NCBI GenBank assembly: GCA_022711355.1
Contig: JAKLFE010000001.1
Location: 124,001-188,000, forward strand
From: Spirochaetota bacterium
Lineage (GTDB): Bacteria > Spirochaetota > Spirochaetia > Treponematales > Rectinemataceae
Reading direction: 5' to 3'
DNA: 64,000 nt
This document shows, piece by piece, positions 25,652-34,615 of this stretch; positions within the stretch are counted from its first letter, which is position 1, and every line of letters starts with the position of its first letter. The notes below the pieces were generated by a model. That model was not told the origin of the DNA and searched no databases. It worked only from the letters and a program-made list of their open reading frames with translations. A program made the position numbers and the translations under genes.

Positions 25652-25813
25652 CTGGGGTACCCTGCGGAAGTCGCGGCGGCGCTATCCATGCTTCTCCCTG
25701 CTCGGGCTCGTGCCTGCGGGCAATCCCGGCTGGATGGAGACTATTCCACAGCGCCGCCCGAGGGCAAGGCTCCCCCCGCTGGCGGGCGGGGTCCTCGGAC
25801 GATATAGTACGGC

Positions 25814-26533
25814 ATGGAACGAGAATCCATCCGGAGCAACGGGCGCTCCTGGGCCGCCGCCCTCAAGGCCACGGTGCCCGTCCTCCTCGGCTACACGACC
25901 CTCGGGGCCGCCTTCGGCCTCCTCCTGGTCAACGCGGGCCTGCCCTTCTGGCTCGCGCCGCTCATGAGCCTCGTCCTCTACGCGGGAGCGGCCCAGTTCA
26001 TGGCGATCGGCCTCCTGGCCTCGGGCGCCGGCGTCCTCGAGATGGCCCTCCTCGTCCTCGCCCTCAACGCCAGGCACGCGGTCTACGGCCTCTCCCTCCT
26101 CGGCCGCTTCGAGCCCTGCAAGCGCTGGAGGCCCTACCTCGTCTTCGGCCTCACCGACGAGACCTACGGCCTCCTGTCCACCCTCGACGCCCCCGAGGGC
26201 TCGGACGAAGCCCAGCGCGAGGCCTTCTACGCGGCCGTGACCCTGCTCAACCAGGCCTACTGGAACCTCGGCACCCTGGCCGGCGCCCTCGCCGGGGTGG
26301 CGGCGAAGGGCATAGCCGGCTTCGACGCGGCCGGCCTCGACTTCGCCCTCACCGCCCTCTTCGTCGTCCTCCTCGTCGAGCAGCTCCGCTCCATGAGGAG
26401 GCCCGAGCCCTACCTCGTGGCCTTCGCGGCGGCGGCCCTCGCCTTCCTCGCCCTCGGGCCCGAGCGGCTTCTCCTCGCGGCGATACTCCTCTCCGTAGCC
26501 GGCATACTCGCCCTCCGAAGGAGGCTGCCTTGA
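25814..26533 (+). CDS. azlC: AzlC-family branched-chain amino acid exporter, large subunit
   Basis: A 239-residue membrane protein of the AzlC family (LIV-E). The N-terminal AALKATVPVLLGYTTLGAAFGLLLVNAGLPFW and the central LALNARHAVYGLSLLGRF are characteristic. With AzlD it exports branched-chain amino acids or related compounds. The ATG at 25814 is only five bases downstream of a TATAGT box (25803-25808) and lacks a ribosome binding site, which points to a leaderless transcript. It is divergent from the propeller-sensor kinase. Confidence 0.92.
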   Translation: MERESIRSNGRSWAAALKATVPVLLGYTTLGAAFGLLLVNAGLPFWLAPLMSLVLYAGAAQFMAIGLLASGAGVLEMALLVLALNARHAVYGLSLLGRFEPCKRWRPYLVFGLTDETYGLLSTLDAPEGSDEAQREAFYAAVTLLNQAYWNLGTLAGALAGVAAKGIAGFDAAGLDFALTALFVVLLVEQLRSMRRPEPYLVAFAAAALAFLALGPERLLLAAILLSVAGILALRRRLP

Positions 26534-26850
26534 GCTCCGCCTACCTCGTCGGGGCCGTCGTCGCGATGGCCGCCGTCACCTACTTCCTGCGGGCCCTGCC
26601 CTTCCTCTTCTTCGGCCGCCGCGAGCCGCCGGCGCTCGTGGCCTACGTCGCGCGCTACCTCCCGCCCGTCATCATGACCATCCTCGTGCTCAACAGCTTC
26701 AAGGGCCTGAAGCTCGACCGCGCGCCCTGGGGCCTGCCCGAGCTGGCCTCGGCGGCCCTCGTCGCCGCCCTCCATGCCTGGAAGAGGAACGCGTTAGTCT
26801 CCATAATAGGCGGCACGGCGCTGTACATGGCGCTGATCCGGCTGCTATGA
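26530..26850 (+). CDS. azlD: AzlD-family branched-chain amino acid exporter, small subunit
   Basis: A 106-residue membrane protein with about three hydrophobic segments, typical of AzlD (VGAVVAMAAVTYFLRALPFLFFGRREPPALVAYVARYLPPVIM). It starts with TTG at 26530, overlapping the azlC TGA, behind AGGAGG inside the end of azlC. The pair is required together for export in characterised members. Confidence 0.92.
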   Translation: MSSAYLVGAVVAMAAVTYFLRALPFLFFGRREPPALVAYVARYLPPVIMTILVLNSFKGLKLDRAPWGLPELASAALVAALHAWKRNALVSIIGGTALYMALIRLL

Positions 26851-26867
26851 AGGGGCGGCGGTCCGCT

Positions 26868-27749
26868 TCAGGGCTTCGGCCTGAGGGACTCCACGACGCT
26901 CGACGAGACCCAGTAGATGTCGGCCTTGCCGCCCGCACCGTCGTAGCGGCTGAAGAAAATGTACTTGCCGTCCGGAGAGAGGGAGGCGCAGCCCTCGTCG
27001 TACTGCGCGGTATCTATCGCGGGGCCGAGGCGCTGGGGGAAACCCCACCCGCCGCTGGCGCTCCGGAAGGCGACGAGGACGTCCCTATCGCTGTTGCACA
27101 GGAGGAAGCTCCCGTCCGGCGCCACGCTCGGGTGGATGATGCCCCGCGCGAAGCCGATCCGCTCGCAGGCCGGATAGGCTCCATCCTTGAGCGGGGCGAC
27201 GTAGATCTGGGCCTTCCTGATATCGGTATAGTAGAGCGTCCCGTCCCGCGCGAGGCTCGGCCAGAAGGCATCCGAGGCGTTGACGGGCCCCGCGATCGGC
27301 GCTGGCGAGCCCCACCCGCCATCCGAGCGCCGCGCCAGGAAGAGCCTGGCCTTCCCTTCCTCGTCGTCTCCCGCGAAGACGAGGCTCTGCCCGTCAGGCG
27401 AATGGAAGGCCTCGAATTCCCAACGCCCCTGCCTCCGCAGGTCCGCAGCCTCGGGCAGCGACCATGCGCCGTCGTGGGACTTCCTCGTCACCAGGAGGCC
27501 CGACGGCCCTCCCGCCGGGCCCTTCTCCGCGGTGAAGAAGAGCTCCGAGCCGTCCGGCGACAGGGAGAGGCCGTACTCGTGGCGGCCGTCGAGCGAGATG
27601 AACCCCCGCCCGAAGGGCTTCGGCTCGTCCCCGGGCGGATCGCCGAATAGCAGCGAATCCGGCGCCTGGGCGGCGCAGGGCGGAGCGATCGCGGCGAGGA
27701 GGACCGCGCCGAGTGCGAGGATCGCGCGAGAGCGGCGGAAATCCGACAT
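26868..27749 (-). CDS. Secreted PD40/WD40-like propeller protein
   Basis: A 293-residue protein with an N-terminal signal peptide (RAILALGAVLLAAIAPPCAAQA) and repeated PD40-type motifs: LSPDGSELFFTAEK, HSPDGQSLVFAGDD, LARDGTLYYTD, VAPDGSFLLCN and LSPDGKYIFFSRYDG. These form one beta propeller like the C-terminal domain of TolB. No tol-pal genes are nearby, so it is not TolB itself; the role is unknown. It converges on azlD and is divergent from the ECF sigma factor gene. Confidence 0.8.
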   Translation of the reverse strand: MSDFRRSRAILALGAVLLAAIAPPCAAQAPDSLLFGDPPGDEPKPFGRGFISLDGRHEYGLSLSPDGSELFFTAEKGPAGGPSGLLVTRKSHDGAWSLPEAADLRRQGRWEFEAFHSPDGQSLVFAGDDEEGKARLFLARRSDGGWGSPAPIAGPVNASDAFWPSLARDGTLYYTDIRKAQIYVAPLKDGAYPACERIGFARGIIHPSVAPDGSFLLCNSDRDVLVAFRSASGGWGFPQRLGPAIDTAQYDEGCASLSPDGKYIFFSRYDGAGGKADIYWVSSSVVESLRPKP

Positions 27750-27908
27750 CTATATACCCTTCTTCCGAGGCGCCCCGGTCTCGGAGCGCCCCATACTGAG
27801 ACGGGATCCAGGGCGCCGCCGTGACCGCGGGATCTCCTTTTTCCGCGCGCCGAGGCTATCTCCCCCGGAGGAAACGCGGTATACCTGGATCCGAAGGGAA
27901 AACGAGGC

Positions 27909-28865
27909 ATGAACCCGTTCACGGAGGATAGGCTCGAGGAGGAGGCGGAGGCCGCCCTCGTCCGCGGCGCGCAGCATGGCGACGCCGCGGCGATGGAGCG
28001 GCTCATCAAGCTCCACCAGCGCTGGATCTTCAACGTGGTCCTTCGCATGGTGCCCGATTTCGATGAGGCCGAGGACCTCTGCCAGGAGATCATCCTCAAG
28101 GCCTTCCTGCGCATCGGCTCCTTCCAGGGCAGGAGCCGCTTCCGCACCTGGCTCTACCGGATCGCCGTCAATCAGGTGCTCGACGCGAGGGAGAGCGACT
28201 GCGAGCGGACGTTGCGCGCTTCCGGCGGGCGCTTCGCCGACGACTCCTTCATGGAGTGCTACCTCGGGCAGGAGATCGCCGATCCCCAGGCGATTCCCTG
28301 CGACCTGCGCCTCCTCGCCCAGGAGATACGGATAAAGTGCATGCTCGGGATGCTCGTGTGCCTCGACCGGAAGCAGAGGATGGTCTTCATCCTCGGCGGC
28401 ATCCTGGGGGTCGGAAGCCGGACGGCGGGCGAAATCCTGGGCATGAGCGACGAAGGCTTCCGCAAGGCCCTCTCCCGCTCTCGACGTCGGCTCCGCAACT
28501 TCCTCTTCGACCGGTGCAGCCTCGTCAACCCGGCGAAGCCCTGCACCTGCGCCCGGAGCATCCGCGCCAACGTGCAGGGAGGCTATGTGGATCCCCTCCA
28601 TCTCGTCTTCGGCGCGGGCAGCTCTTCCGCGATACGCGACATCGTCTGCGACGCGCGGAGGCGGCTCGATACCATCGAGTTCGACAGGTGCCAGGAGCTC
28701 TACCTGGATCATCCCTTCGAGGAGTCCCCCGATTTCTCGCGCGAGGTCCTGAGGATCCTCGAGAGCGAGGACTTCCGCAGCCTCCTCGACGCGGCGCCGC
28801 GGCATCGGCCTCCCGACGCCGTACATGCTCCCGATACGGATCGAACAGCAACGGGGATCGACTGA
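27909..28865 (+). CDS. ECF-type RNA polymerase sigma factor with Cys-rich C-terminal extension
   Basis: A 318-residue sigma factor. Region 2 spans ~40-105 (IFNVVLRMVPDFDEAEDLCQEIILKAF and RTWLYRIAVNQVLD) and region 4 spans ~145-200 (RKQRMVFILGGILGVGSRTAGEILGMSDEGFRKALSRSRRRLRNFL). About 115 further residues follow, beginning with a cysteine cluster (CSLVNPAKPCTCARSI) and ending with a variable tail. ECF factors are usually below 200 residues, and the extension may sense metal or redox state or replace a separate anti-sigma factor. No anti-sigma gene is next to it. The neighbour on the opposite strand encodes a secreted propeller protein. Confidence 0.88.
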   Translation: MNPFTEDRLEEEAEAALVRGAQHGDAAAMERLIKLHQRWIFNVVLRMVPDFDEAEDLCQEIILKAFLRIGSFQGRSRFRTWLYRIAVNQVLDARESDCERTLRASGGRFADDSFMECYLGQEIADPQAIPCDLRLLAQEIRIKCMLGMLVCLDRKQRMVFILGGILGVGSRTAGEILGMSDEGFRKALSRSRRRLRNFLFDRCSLVNPAKPCTCARSIRANVQGGYVDPLHLVFGAGSSSAIRDIVCDARRRLDTIEFDRCQELYLDHPFEESPDFSREVLRILESEDFRSLLDAAPRHRPPDAVHAPDTDRTATGID

Positions 28866-29026
28866 GCCAAGGACTGCCGTATCTACGATGTCCCCCGTGG
28901 ACGGGGCCCCGCGTGCCGGAGTCCCTGCCAGCCCCGGAGCCTGTCGAGCCAGCTCCACGCTGTTAGGTACACGGGGTTGGGCGAGCGACGGACATTCCTC
29001 CGGCAGTCACCGAGACGGGGCGCCGC
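28866..29026. other. Intergenic stretch between the sigma factor and the mgl terminator
   Basis: About 160 bases between two converging transcription units. I see no supported gene, promoter or RNA structure here apart from the terminator that follows. Confidence 0.4.
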
Positions 29027-29067
29027 AAAAAAAGGACCCCCGCTTGCCGGGGGCCCTTTTTTTTGCG
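29027..29067. terminator. Bidirectional intrinsic terminator between sigma factor and mgl operon
   Basis: A GC stem (CCCCCG/CGGGGG with flanking GG/CC) is bracketed by seven A residues on one side and eight T residues on the other, so it can end transcription from both strands: the sigma factor gene on plus and the mgl operon on minus. Confidence 0.9.
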
Positions 29068-29114
29068 AGCGGGGCCCCGGCCTCGGAAAGTACCGAAGGG
29101 AGTCCCGTCAGGTA

Positions 29115-30140
29115 TTAGCGCTTGACCAGGTACTTGCGGATGTCGACCGCCACCGCCACGACGATGATGATGCCCTTGACGATCTGCTGCCAATAGGCCG
29201 ACACGCCCAGGACGACGAGGCCGTTGTTGAGGACCTCGAAGATGAGGACGCCGGTGATCATGCCGCCGACCGTGCCGATGCCGCCCGAGGTCGAGACGCC
29301 GCCGATGACGCAGGCGGCGATGGCGTCGAGCTCGTAGCCGTTGCCGTAGTTGTTGGTCGCGCCGCCGGTGCGGGCGGCGAGGAGGGCGCCGGCCAGGCCG
29401 TAGAGGAGGCCGCCGATGGCGTAGATCAGGAGGGTATTCCTCCAGACCGAGACGCCCGAGACCACGGCCGCGTCGGGGTTGCCGCCGATCGCGAAGATGT
29501 TCTTGCCCAGGCGGGTCTTGTTGTGGAGCACGTAGATGACCAGGGCCACGGCCGCCGCTATCAGGATGAGGTTCGGGATCCCCAGGGTGTCCCCCGTCCC
29601 GATGTTGGTGAAGTCCTCGCGCAGGCCGCCGAGGGGCTGGGCGCCCATGGGCGGCCGGTCGACGTAGAGGGAGACGGCGCCGTAGACGATGACCATCATG
29701 CCCAAGGTGGCGATGAAGGGCGGGACCTTGAGGAAGGCGACGACGGAGCCGTTCAGGAGCCCGACGAGGAGTCCCACGCCGATGGCCGCGAGGACCGGTA
29801 CGAGGAGGGGGAGGTCGGGCATGCCCTTGAAGAGCTTCGAGGCGTAGTCGGCGCGCTGGGCGAGGGAGGCCGAGACGACGGCCGCGAGGCCCACGGTGCG
29901 GCCCGCCGAGAGGTCGGTGCCCCGTGTGATGAGGATGCCGCCGCAGCCCAGGGCTATGACGGCCCTGACCGAGGAGATCCTGAGGATGTTGACGAGGTTG
30001 GCGGGGTTCAGGAAGCTCGGCCTGGCGATCCCGATCGCGACGACGAGTCCGAGGAGGACCAGGACGATGGCGTTCTTGCTCGCGAATTCCCTCGCGACCT
30101 GGGACCTGGGCTTCAGCGCGCCCGTTGCTCCGTTGCTCAT
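29115..30140 (-). CDS. mglC: Galactose/methyl-galactoside ABC importer, permease
   Basis: A 341-residue permease of the ribose/galactose (BPD_transp_2) family with 8-10 membrane segments. Typical blocks are the early GGILITRGTDLSAGRTVGLAAV, GLLVGLLNGSVVAFLKVPPFIATLGMM, the EAA-like GKNIFAIGGNPDAAVVSGV and YELDAIAACVIGGVSTSGGIGTVGG. It follows mglA by 13 bases and ends the operon, just before a strong terminator. The assignment to galactose rests mainly on the MglB gene in the same operon. Confidence 0.92.
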   Translation of the reverse strand: MSNGATGALKPRSQVAREFASKNAIVLVLLGLVVAIGIARPSFLNPANLVNILRISSVRAVIALGCGGILITRGTDLSAGRTVGLAAVVSASLAQRADYASKLFKGMPDLPLLVPVLAAIGVGLLVGLLNGSVVAFLKVPPFIATLGMMVIVYGAVSLYVDRPPMGAQPLGGLREDFTNIGTGDTLGIPNLILIAAAVALVIYVLHNKTRLGKNIFAIGGNPDAAVVSGVSVWRNTLLIYAIGGLLYGLAGALLAARTGGATNNYGNGYELDAIAACVIGGVSTSGGIGTVGGMITGVLIFEVLNNGLVVLGVSAYWQQIVKGIIIVVAVAVDIRKYLVKR

Positions 30141-30153
30141 TCCGCTCTCCTTG

Positions 30154-31671
30154 TCATGACATGAACTGGGTCGCCAGTTCCATGATGCGTTCCTGGGTCG
30201 CCGCTTTGCCGTCCAATATGCCGGTGGCCCGGCCCTCGCACATCACCATGATCCGGTCCGACATGCCGAGGAGCTCGGGCATCTCCGAGGAGATCATGAT
30301 GACGCTCTTGCCCCGCTTCGCGAGGTCCGCGATGATCGTGTAGATCTCGTACTTGGCCCCGACGTCGATGCCCCGGGTGGGCTCGTCGAGGATGAGGATC
30401 TCGGGCTCGGTGAGGAGCCAGCGCGCGAAGATGACCTTCTGCTGGTTCCCTCCCGAGAGGCTCTGGATGAGTGTGGCGGCCGAGGGGGTCTTGACCCTGA
30501 GCATCTCCACGCTCCGCCGCACGTCGCCCTCGCCCCGCCTCCGGTCGAGGAGGAGGAGCCTGCCTATGTAGGTCGAGATGTTGGCGATGAGGGTGTTGTC
30601 GAGGACGGAGAGGACGGGGAAGATGCCCGTCGTCCGCCGGTCCTCGGTGAGCAGGGCTATCTTGTGGCGCTTGGCCTGGATGGCGTTCTGTATCGCGACG
30701 CGCTTCCCGCCGATCCTGATCTCGCCGGACTTGATCCCCCTGAGGCCGAAGATGGCCTCGACGAGCTCGGTGCGCTGGGCGCCGACCAGGCCCCCGAGGC
30801 CGAGGATCTCGCCGCGGCGCAGGTCGAAGCTGACGTCGCGGAAGGAGCGGGGGTTGGTCGAGGTCAGGCCCTCGACCTGCATGACCACCTCTCCGGGGAC
30901 GTTCTCGCGGGGCGGGAAGCGGTGCACGAGGTCGCGGCCGACCATGCGGTTGATGATGAGGTCGGTCGTCAGCTCCTTGGCGGGGTAGGTGCCGACCCGC
31001 CTGCCGTCGCGCATGATCGTCACCTCGTCGGAGATCTCGAGGATCTCCTCCATCTTGTGGGAGATGTAGAGGATGGCGATCCCCTCGGACCGGAGCTTGC
31101 GGATGATCCCGAAGAGGTGCTTGACCTCGTTCTCGGTCAGGGACGAGGTCGGCTCGTCCATGATGATGACCTTCGCGTTGTACGAAACCGCTTTCGCGAT
31201 CTCCATCGACTGGATCTTGGAGACGGAGAGGTTCTGGACCCAGGTCTTGGGGTCGATCTCCATCCGGAGGTCCTCGAAGAGCTTGCGCGTGTCGCGGAGC
31301 ATCTTCGCCTTGTTGACGAGCTTGAACAGCCCGAAGTTGCGCGTGGGGTAGCGGCCGAGCCAGATGTTCTCCGCCACGCTCATGAAGGGGATGGGGTGGA
31401 GCTCCTGGTGGATCATGGCGATGCCGGCGTCGAGGGCCTGCCGGGCCCCGGCGAAGGCCACGGGCCTGCCCCCGAGGACTATCTGGCCCTCGTCGGGCTC
31501 GTAGATCCCGAAGAGGCACTTCATGAGGGTCGACTTCCCCGCTCCGTTCTCGCCCATGAGGGCGTGGACGCTGCCGGGCCTGACCTGGATCGAGACGTCG
31601 TCGAGCGCCTTCACGCCGGGGAAGACCTTGGTGATAGCGCGCATCTCTACGGCGAAGCCGTTTTCGCTCAT
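30154..31671 (-). CDS. mglA: Galactose/methyl-galactoside ABC importer, ATP-binding protein
   Basis: A 505-residue ATPase with two tandem nucleotide-binding domains, the arrangement of MglA/RbsA. The first has Walker A GENGAGKSTLMKCLFG near residue 37 and Walker B VIIMDEPTSSL; the second has signature LSGGNQQKVIFARWL and Walker B ILILDEPTRGIDV, with the degenerate second Walker A (GGLVGAQRTELVEAIFG) that is usual in the family. The start at 31671 follows GGAGGTACGG. It is separated from mglB by ~150 bases containing a strong hairpin. Confidence 0.94.
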   Translation of the reverse strand: MSENGFAVEMRAITKVFPGVKALDDVSIQVRPGSVHALMGENGAGKSTLMKCLFGIYEPDEGQIVLGGRPVAFAGARQALDAGIAMIHQELHPIPFMSVAENIWLGRYPTRNFGLFKLVNKAKMLRDTRKLFEDLRMEIDPKTWVQNLSVSKIQSMEIAKAVSYNAKVIIMDEPTSSLTENEVKHLFGIIRKLRSEGIAILYISHKMEEILEISDEVTIMRDGRRVGTYPAKELTTDLIINRMVGRDLVHRFPPRENVPGEVVMQVEGLTSTNPRSFRDVSFDLRRGEILGLGGLVGAQRTELVEAIFGLRGIKSGEIRIGGKRVAIQNAIQAKRHKIALLTEDRRTTGIFPVLSVLDNTLIANISTYIGRLLLLDRRRGEGDVRRSVEMLRVKTPSAATLIQSLSGGNQQKVIFARWLLTEPEILILDEPTRGIDVGAKYEIYTIIADLAKRGKSVIMISSEMPELLGMSDRIMVMCEGRATGILDGKAATQERIMELATQFMS

Positions 31672-31752
31672 CGGGTCCGTACCTCCTGCAAGCCCGGGTC
31701 GGGCGACGCACGCCCGCATTGTAGCACAGTATCGCCGGGTATCGTTATAGCC

Positions 31753-31784
31753 GAGCACGGGGGCGCTCGCGCGCCCCCGTGCTC
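31753..31784 (-). repeat. 14-bp hairpin between mglB and mglA
   Basis: A perfect stem GAGCACGGGGGCGC/GCGCCCCCGTGCTC with loop TCGC lies after mglB and before mglA and has no T-tract. It probably stabilises the mglB message or attenuates read-through so that the binding protein is made in excess. A TACAAT box (31718-31723, minus strand) downstream of it could be a weak internal promoter for mglA. Confidence 0.65.
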
Positions 31785-31822
31785 GTGAGATCGCGGTGGC
31801 CTCGAGCGAGGCCGCCCCGGGC

Positions 31823-32833
31823 TTACTTCTTGAACTGCTTGTAGTTGTCCTTGGTCACCTTCTGGTAGGGGACCCAGACGTACTTGCCCTTGGGATCGGG
31901 CTTGCCCTCGGCGTTGGCGAGGGGGGCGACCGCGGTGGCGGCGCTCTTGCCCTGGGCCAGGCTGTAGGCGAGCTCCCAGGTGGCGAGGCCCTGGTTCGTG
32001 GCGTCGTTCAGGACGGTGCCGAGGAGGAAGCCCTGCTCGAGGGCGTCCAGGGCGGGGGGAGTGGCGTCGACGCCGACGACGGGCATGAACTTGCCGCCCT
32101 TGAAGTAGCCGGCGGCCTTGAGGGCCTCGATGGCGCCGAGGGCCATGTCGTCGTTGTTGGCGAACACGACCTCGATCTTGCCCGCGTAGGCGGTGAGCCA
32201 GGCGGCCATCTTCTCCTGGGCCTTCGGGCGGTCCCACATGGCGGTGTCCTCGGCGAGCTTCTGCACCTTGATGCCGGCCTTCACGACGGCCTCGATGGAG
32301 TACTGGGTGCGGAACTTCGCGTCGGTGTTGGAGGGATCGCCGATGAGCATGACGTACTGGAGGACCCCGTCCTTGTTGAGGTCGGCGGAGGGGTTCTTCT
32401 TCCAGTAGTCGGCGACGATCTCGCCTTCCATGGTGCCGGAGTCCTGGGCCTTGGCGCCGACGTAGTAGGCCTTGTCGTACTTGGCCATGTCGGCGGCGAC
32501 GGGCTCGCGGTTGAAGAGGACCAGCGGCAGGTTCTTGGCCTTGGCCTTGCCGATGAGGACGGACACGGCGGAGGGGTCGACCATGTTGATGGCGAGGCTC
32601 TTCATGCCCTGGACGATGAACTGGTCGACCTGGTCGTTCTGCTTCGGCTGGTCGTACTGGCTGTCCTGGACGGAGAGGGTGGCCTTGCCCTTGGCCGCGG
32701 TCTCGATGGTGTTGCGGACGTAGGACATGAAGGTGTCGTCGAACTTGTAGATGCACACGCCGATCTTGGGCTGGGCGAAGACGCTCGAGCCGAGGGCAGC
32801 GAGCACGAGGAGAGCGAAGAGGAAACGCTTCAT
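31823..32833 (-). CDS. mglB: Galactose/glucose-binding periplasmic protein
   Basis: A 336-residue periplasmic binding protein with signal peptide (MKRFLFALLVLAALGSSVFAQ). It aligns by eye with E. coli MglB: YKFDDTFMS (sugar-binding Asp), LVLFNREP (Asn), YDKAYYVGAKAQDSGTMEGE, GDPSNTDAKFRT, VVFANNDDMALGAIEAL (Asn), GVDATP (Asp) and TVLNDATNQG (Asn). E. coli His152 corresponds to Asn here, while Asp154 and Arg158 are kept, so glucose/galactose binding is likely but specificity may differ. AAGGAGG precedes the ATG. It is first in the mglBAC operon and also a typical ligand carrier for chemoreceptors. Confidence 0.93.
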   Translation of the reverse strand: MKRFLFALLVLAALGSSVFAQPKIGVCIYKFDDTFMSYVRNTIETAAKGKATLSVQDSQYDQPKQNDQVDQFIVQGMKSLAINMVDPSAVSVLIGKAKAKNLPLVLFNREPVAADMAKYDKAYYVGAKAQDSGTMEGEIVADYWKKNPSADLNKDGVLQYVMLIGDPSNTDAKFRTQYSIEAVVKAGIKVQKLAEDTAMWDRPKAQEKMAAWLTAYAGKIEVVFANNDDMALGAIEALKAAGYFKGGKFMPVVGVDATPPALDALEQGFLLGTVLNDATNQGLATWELAYSLAQGKSAATAVAPLANAEGKPDPKGKYVWVPYQKVTKDNYKQFKK

Positions 32834-33031
32834 CCGGAGACCTCCTTGATTACTTCGTCGGCCGGTTCCCGTAGACGGGGGCCGCGACCCTACCAGTATT
32901 CGCCCTTTTCCCGAATCGGTCAGCAGGATTTTGCGCGCGAGCACGCGCACCGGAGGCCCCGACCGGCGCGGGGCGGGGACCGGGACTAGCACGATGCCGC
33001 GCGGGAGGGGGGCGGAAAAGTCCAGACGCCC

Positions 33032-34615
33032 TTACTGGAGGGAGTCGGCCGGGGGACGCTCCCCCGCGGCGAAGGCGGTCGGGGTGAGGCCAGTCATCTT
33101 CTTGAAGAGGCGGGAGAAGTAGTTGGGATCGGGATAGCCGCAGGCGGCGCTGACCTCCTTGACGGAGCAGCCGGGGAGGGAGAGCATCTCGCGGGCCCGG
33201 GCGATCCGGTACTCGATCAGATAGTCCGAGAAGCCCCGGCCCGTCTCCTCGACGAAGAGCCGCGAGAGCCGGCCCGGCGAGACCCCCGCGGCGTCCGCGC
33301 AGGTCTCGAGGCCCGCCGCCTTCCCGTAGTTCGCCTCCACCCAGGTGAAGGCCCGGGCGACGGGGGGGGAGTAGCGGGGCTCGGCCCCGATCGAGGCGAC
33401 CAGGCGCGAAAGCCGGGAGCGGGCGGCCAGGGCGAAGGCCGGGCCCTCGGCCCCGGCGCGGAGCTCCCCCGGGTCGAAGAGGGCCCTCGCCTCGGCAGGG
33501 TCGAGCGCGCCCCGCCTGGCCTGGGAACGGGCCGCGGCGGCGAGGAGGGAGGCTATCCTCCCCGCCTCGGGCCCGCCCACCCGGGGGGCCCGGGCCAGGG
33601 GACCGAGGAGCTTCTCGAAGGCGAGGGAGGCCCGGGCGGGCGAGGACTCGCGGAGGGCCGCGAGGAAGTCCTCGTCCTCCTCGAAGAGGCGGCCGCCCGG
33701 GCCCTCGACGGAGGAGGAGCCCGGGGTCCCGTTGCCGGGCGCGGGGGCCGGGGGGGACTGTCCCCCGGCGCCGAGGCCGGCGAGGGCCTCCGACCAGGCG
33801 AGGCTGGCCTCGGCCGCCGGCCGGGGCCGGCCCGAGCCGAGGCGGAGCTCGCCCCGCTCGAGCTCGGCGCCGAGGCCCGCGCGGGCCGCCTCGGCCAGCT
33901 CGGCCAGGCGCTCGGCCGCTGCGGCCTCGTCGCGGCCGGCCACGAAGGCGAGGCAGGTGCCCGCCACCAGGGGCCCGACGAGGGCCGGGCTGCGGTAGCG
34001 CAGGATCTCGCGGAAGCGGCGGTAGGCCTCGGCCGCCTGTCCGGGCCCCCCCGCGGGGAAGGCCGCCGCGAGGATGCCCGCCCAGCTCTCCACGATGCCG
34101 AGGGCATCCCGCGCGGCCTTCTGGCCCCCCTCCTCGGCGCCGAGCATGATCCCGGCCAGGTAGGCCGCCTCGGCGAGGGGGCGGAGCCGCTCCTCGCCCT
34201 CGCGGTGCTCCACCTCCCTCGTCTCGAGCTCGCGCTGCCGGTCGAGGTGGGCCGCGGCCGAGCGGAGGGCCCGCGCGAGCTCCTCGCGGCCGACGGGCTT
34301 GAGGAGGTAGCCCAGGACCCCGAGCTCCACGGCCTCGCGGGCTATGTCGAAGCGCTCGTAGGCCGTGACGAGGATGAAGACGGCGCCCGAGGAGCGGCGG
34401 CGGAGCTCGCGTATCGCGTCCAGGCCCGAGATGCCCGGCATCCGCACGTCCATGAGGACGATGTCGGGGGCGAGGGCGGGGGCCCGCTCGATGGCCTCCC
34501 GGCCCGAGGAAGCCGTGCCCACGACCTCGAATTCGGCGGCGAGGTCGCGCGAGGTCATCATGACGATGCTCTCGACGAGGGGCCGCTCGTCGTCCACGAC
34601 GAGGATCCGCTTCAT
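33032..34615 (-). CDS. YesN-like response regulator with AraC-type DNA-binding domain
   Basis: A 527-residue response regulator: receiver domain (MKRILVVDDERPLVESIVMM; Asp near 56 in DIVLMDVRMPGISG), a long variable middle of ~280 residues, and a C-terminal AraC HTH pair (ETCADAAGVSPGRLSRLFVEETGRGFSDYLIEYRIARAREML, then VKEVSAACGYPDPNYFSRLFKKMTGLTPTAF). The ATG overlaps the kinase stop as ATGA. It is 200 bases upstream of mglB in the same orientation, so the mgl operon is the most likely target. Confidence 0.95.
   Translation of the reverse strand: MKRILVVDDERPLVESIVMMTSRDLAAEFEVVGTASSGREAIERAPALAPDIVLMDVRMPGISGLDAIRELRRRSSGAVFILVTAYERFDIAREAVELGVLGYLLKPVGREELARALRSAAAHLDRQRELETREVEHREGEERLRPLAEAAYLAGIMLGAEEGGQKAARDALGIVESWAGILAAAFPAGGPGQAAEAYRRFREILRYRSPALVGPLVAGTCLAFVAGRDEAAAAERLAELAEAARAGLGAELERGELRLGSGRPRPAAEASLAWSEALAGLGAGGQSPPAPAPGNGTPGSSSVEGPGGRLFEEDEDFLAALRESSPARASLAFEKLLGPLARAPRVGGPEAGRIASLLAAAARSQARRGALDPAEARALFDPGELRAGAEGPAFALAARSRLSRLVASIGAEPRYSPPVARAFTWVEANYGKAAGLETCADAAGVSPGRLSRLFVEETGRGFSDYLIEYRIARAREMLSLPGCSVKEVSAACGYPDPNYFSRLFKKMTGLTPTAFAAGERPPADSLQ

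Noticed and set aside
26868..27749. TolB itself
   Set aside because: The PD40 repeats fit, but the N-terminal TolB domain and tol-pal neighbours are absent.
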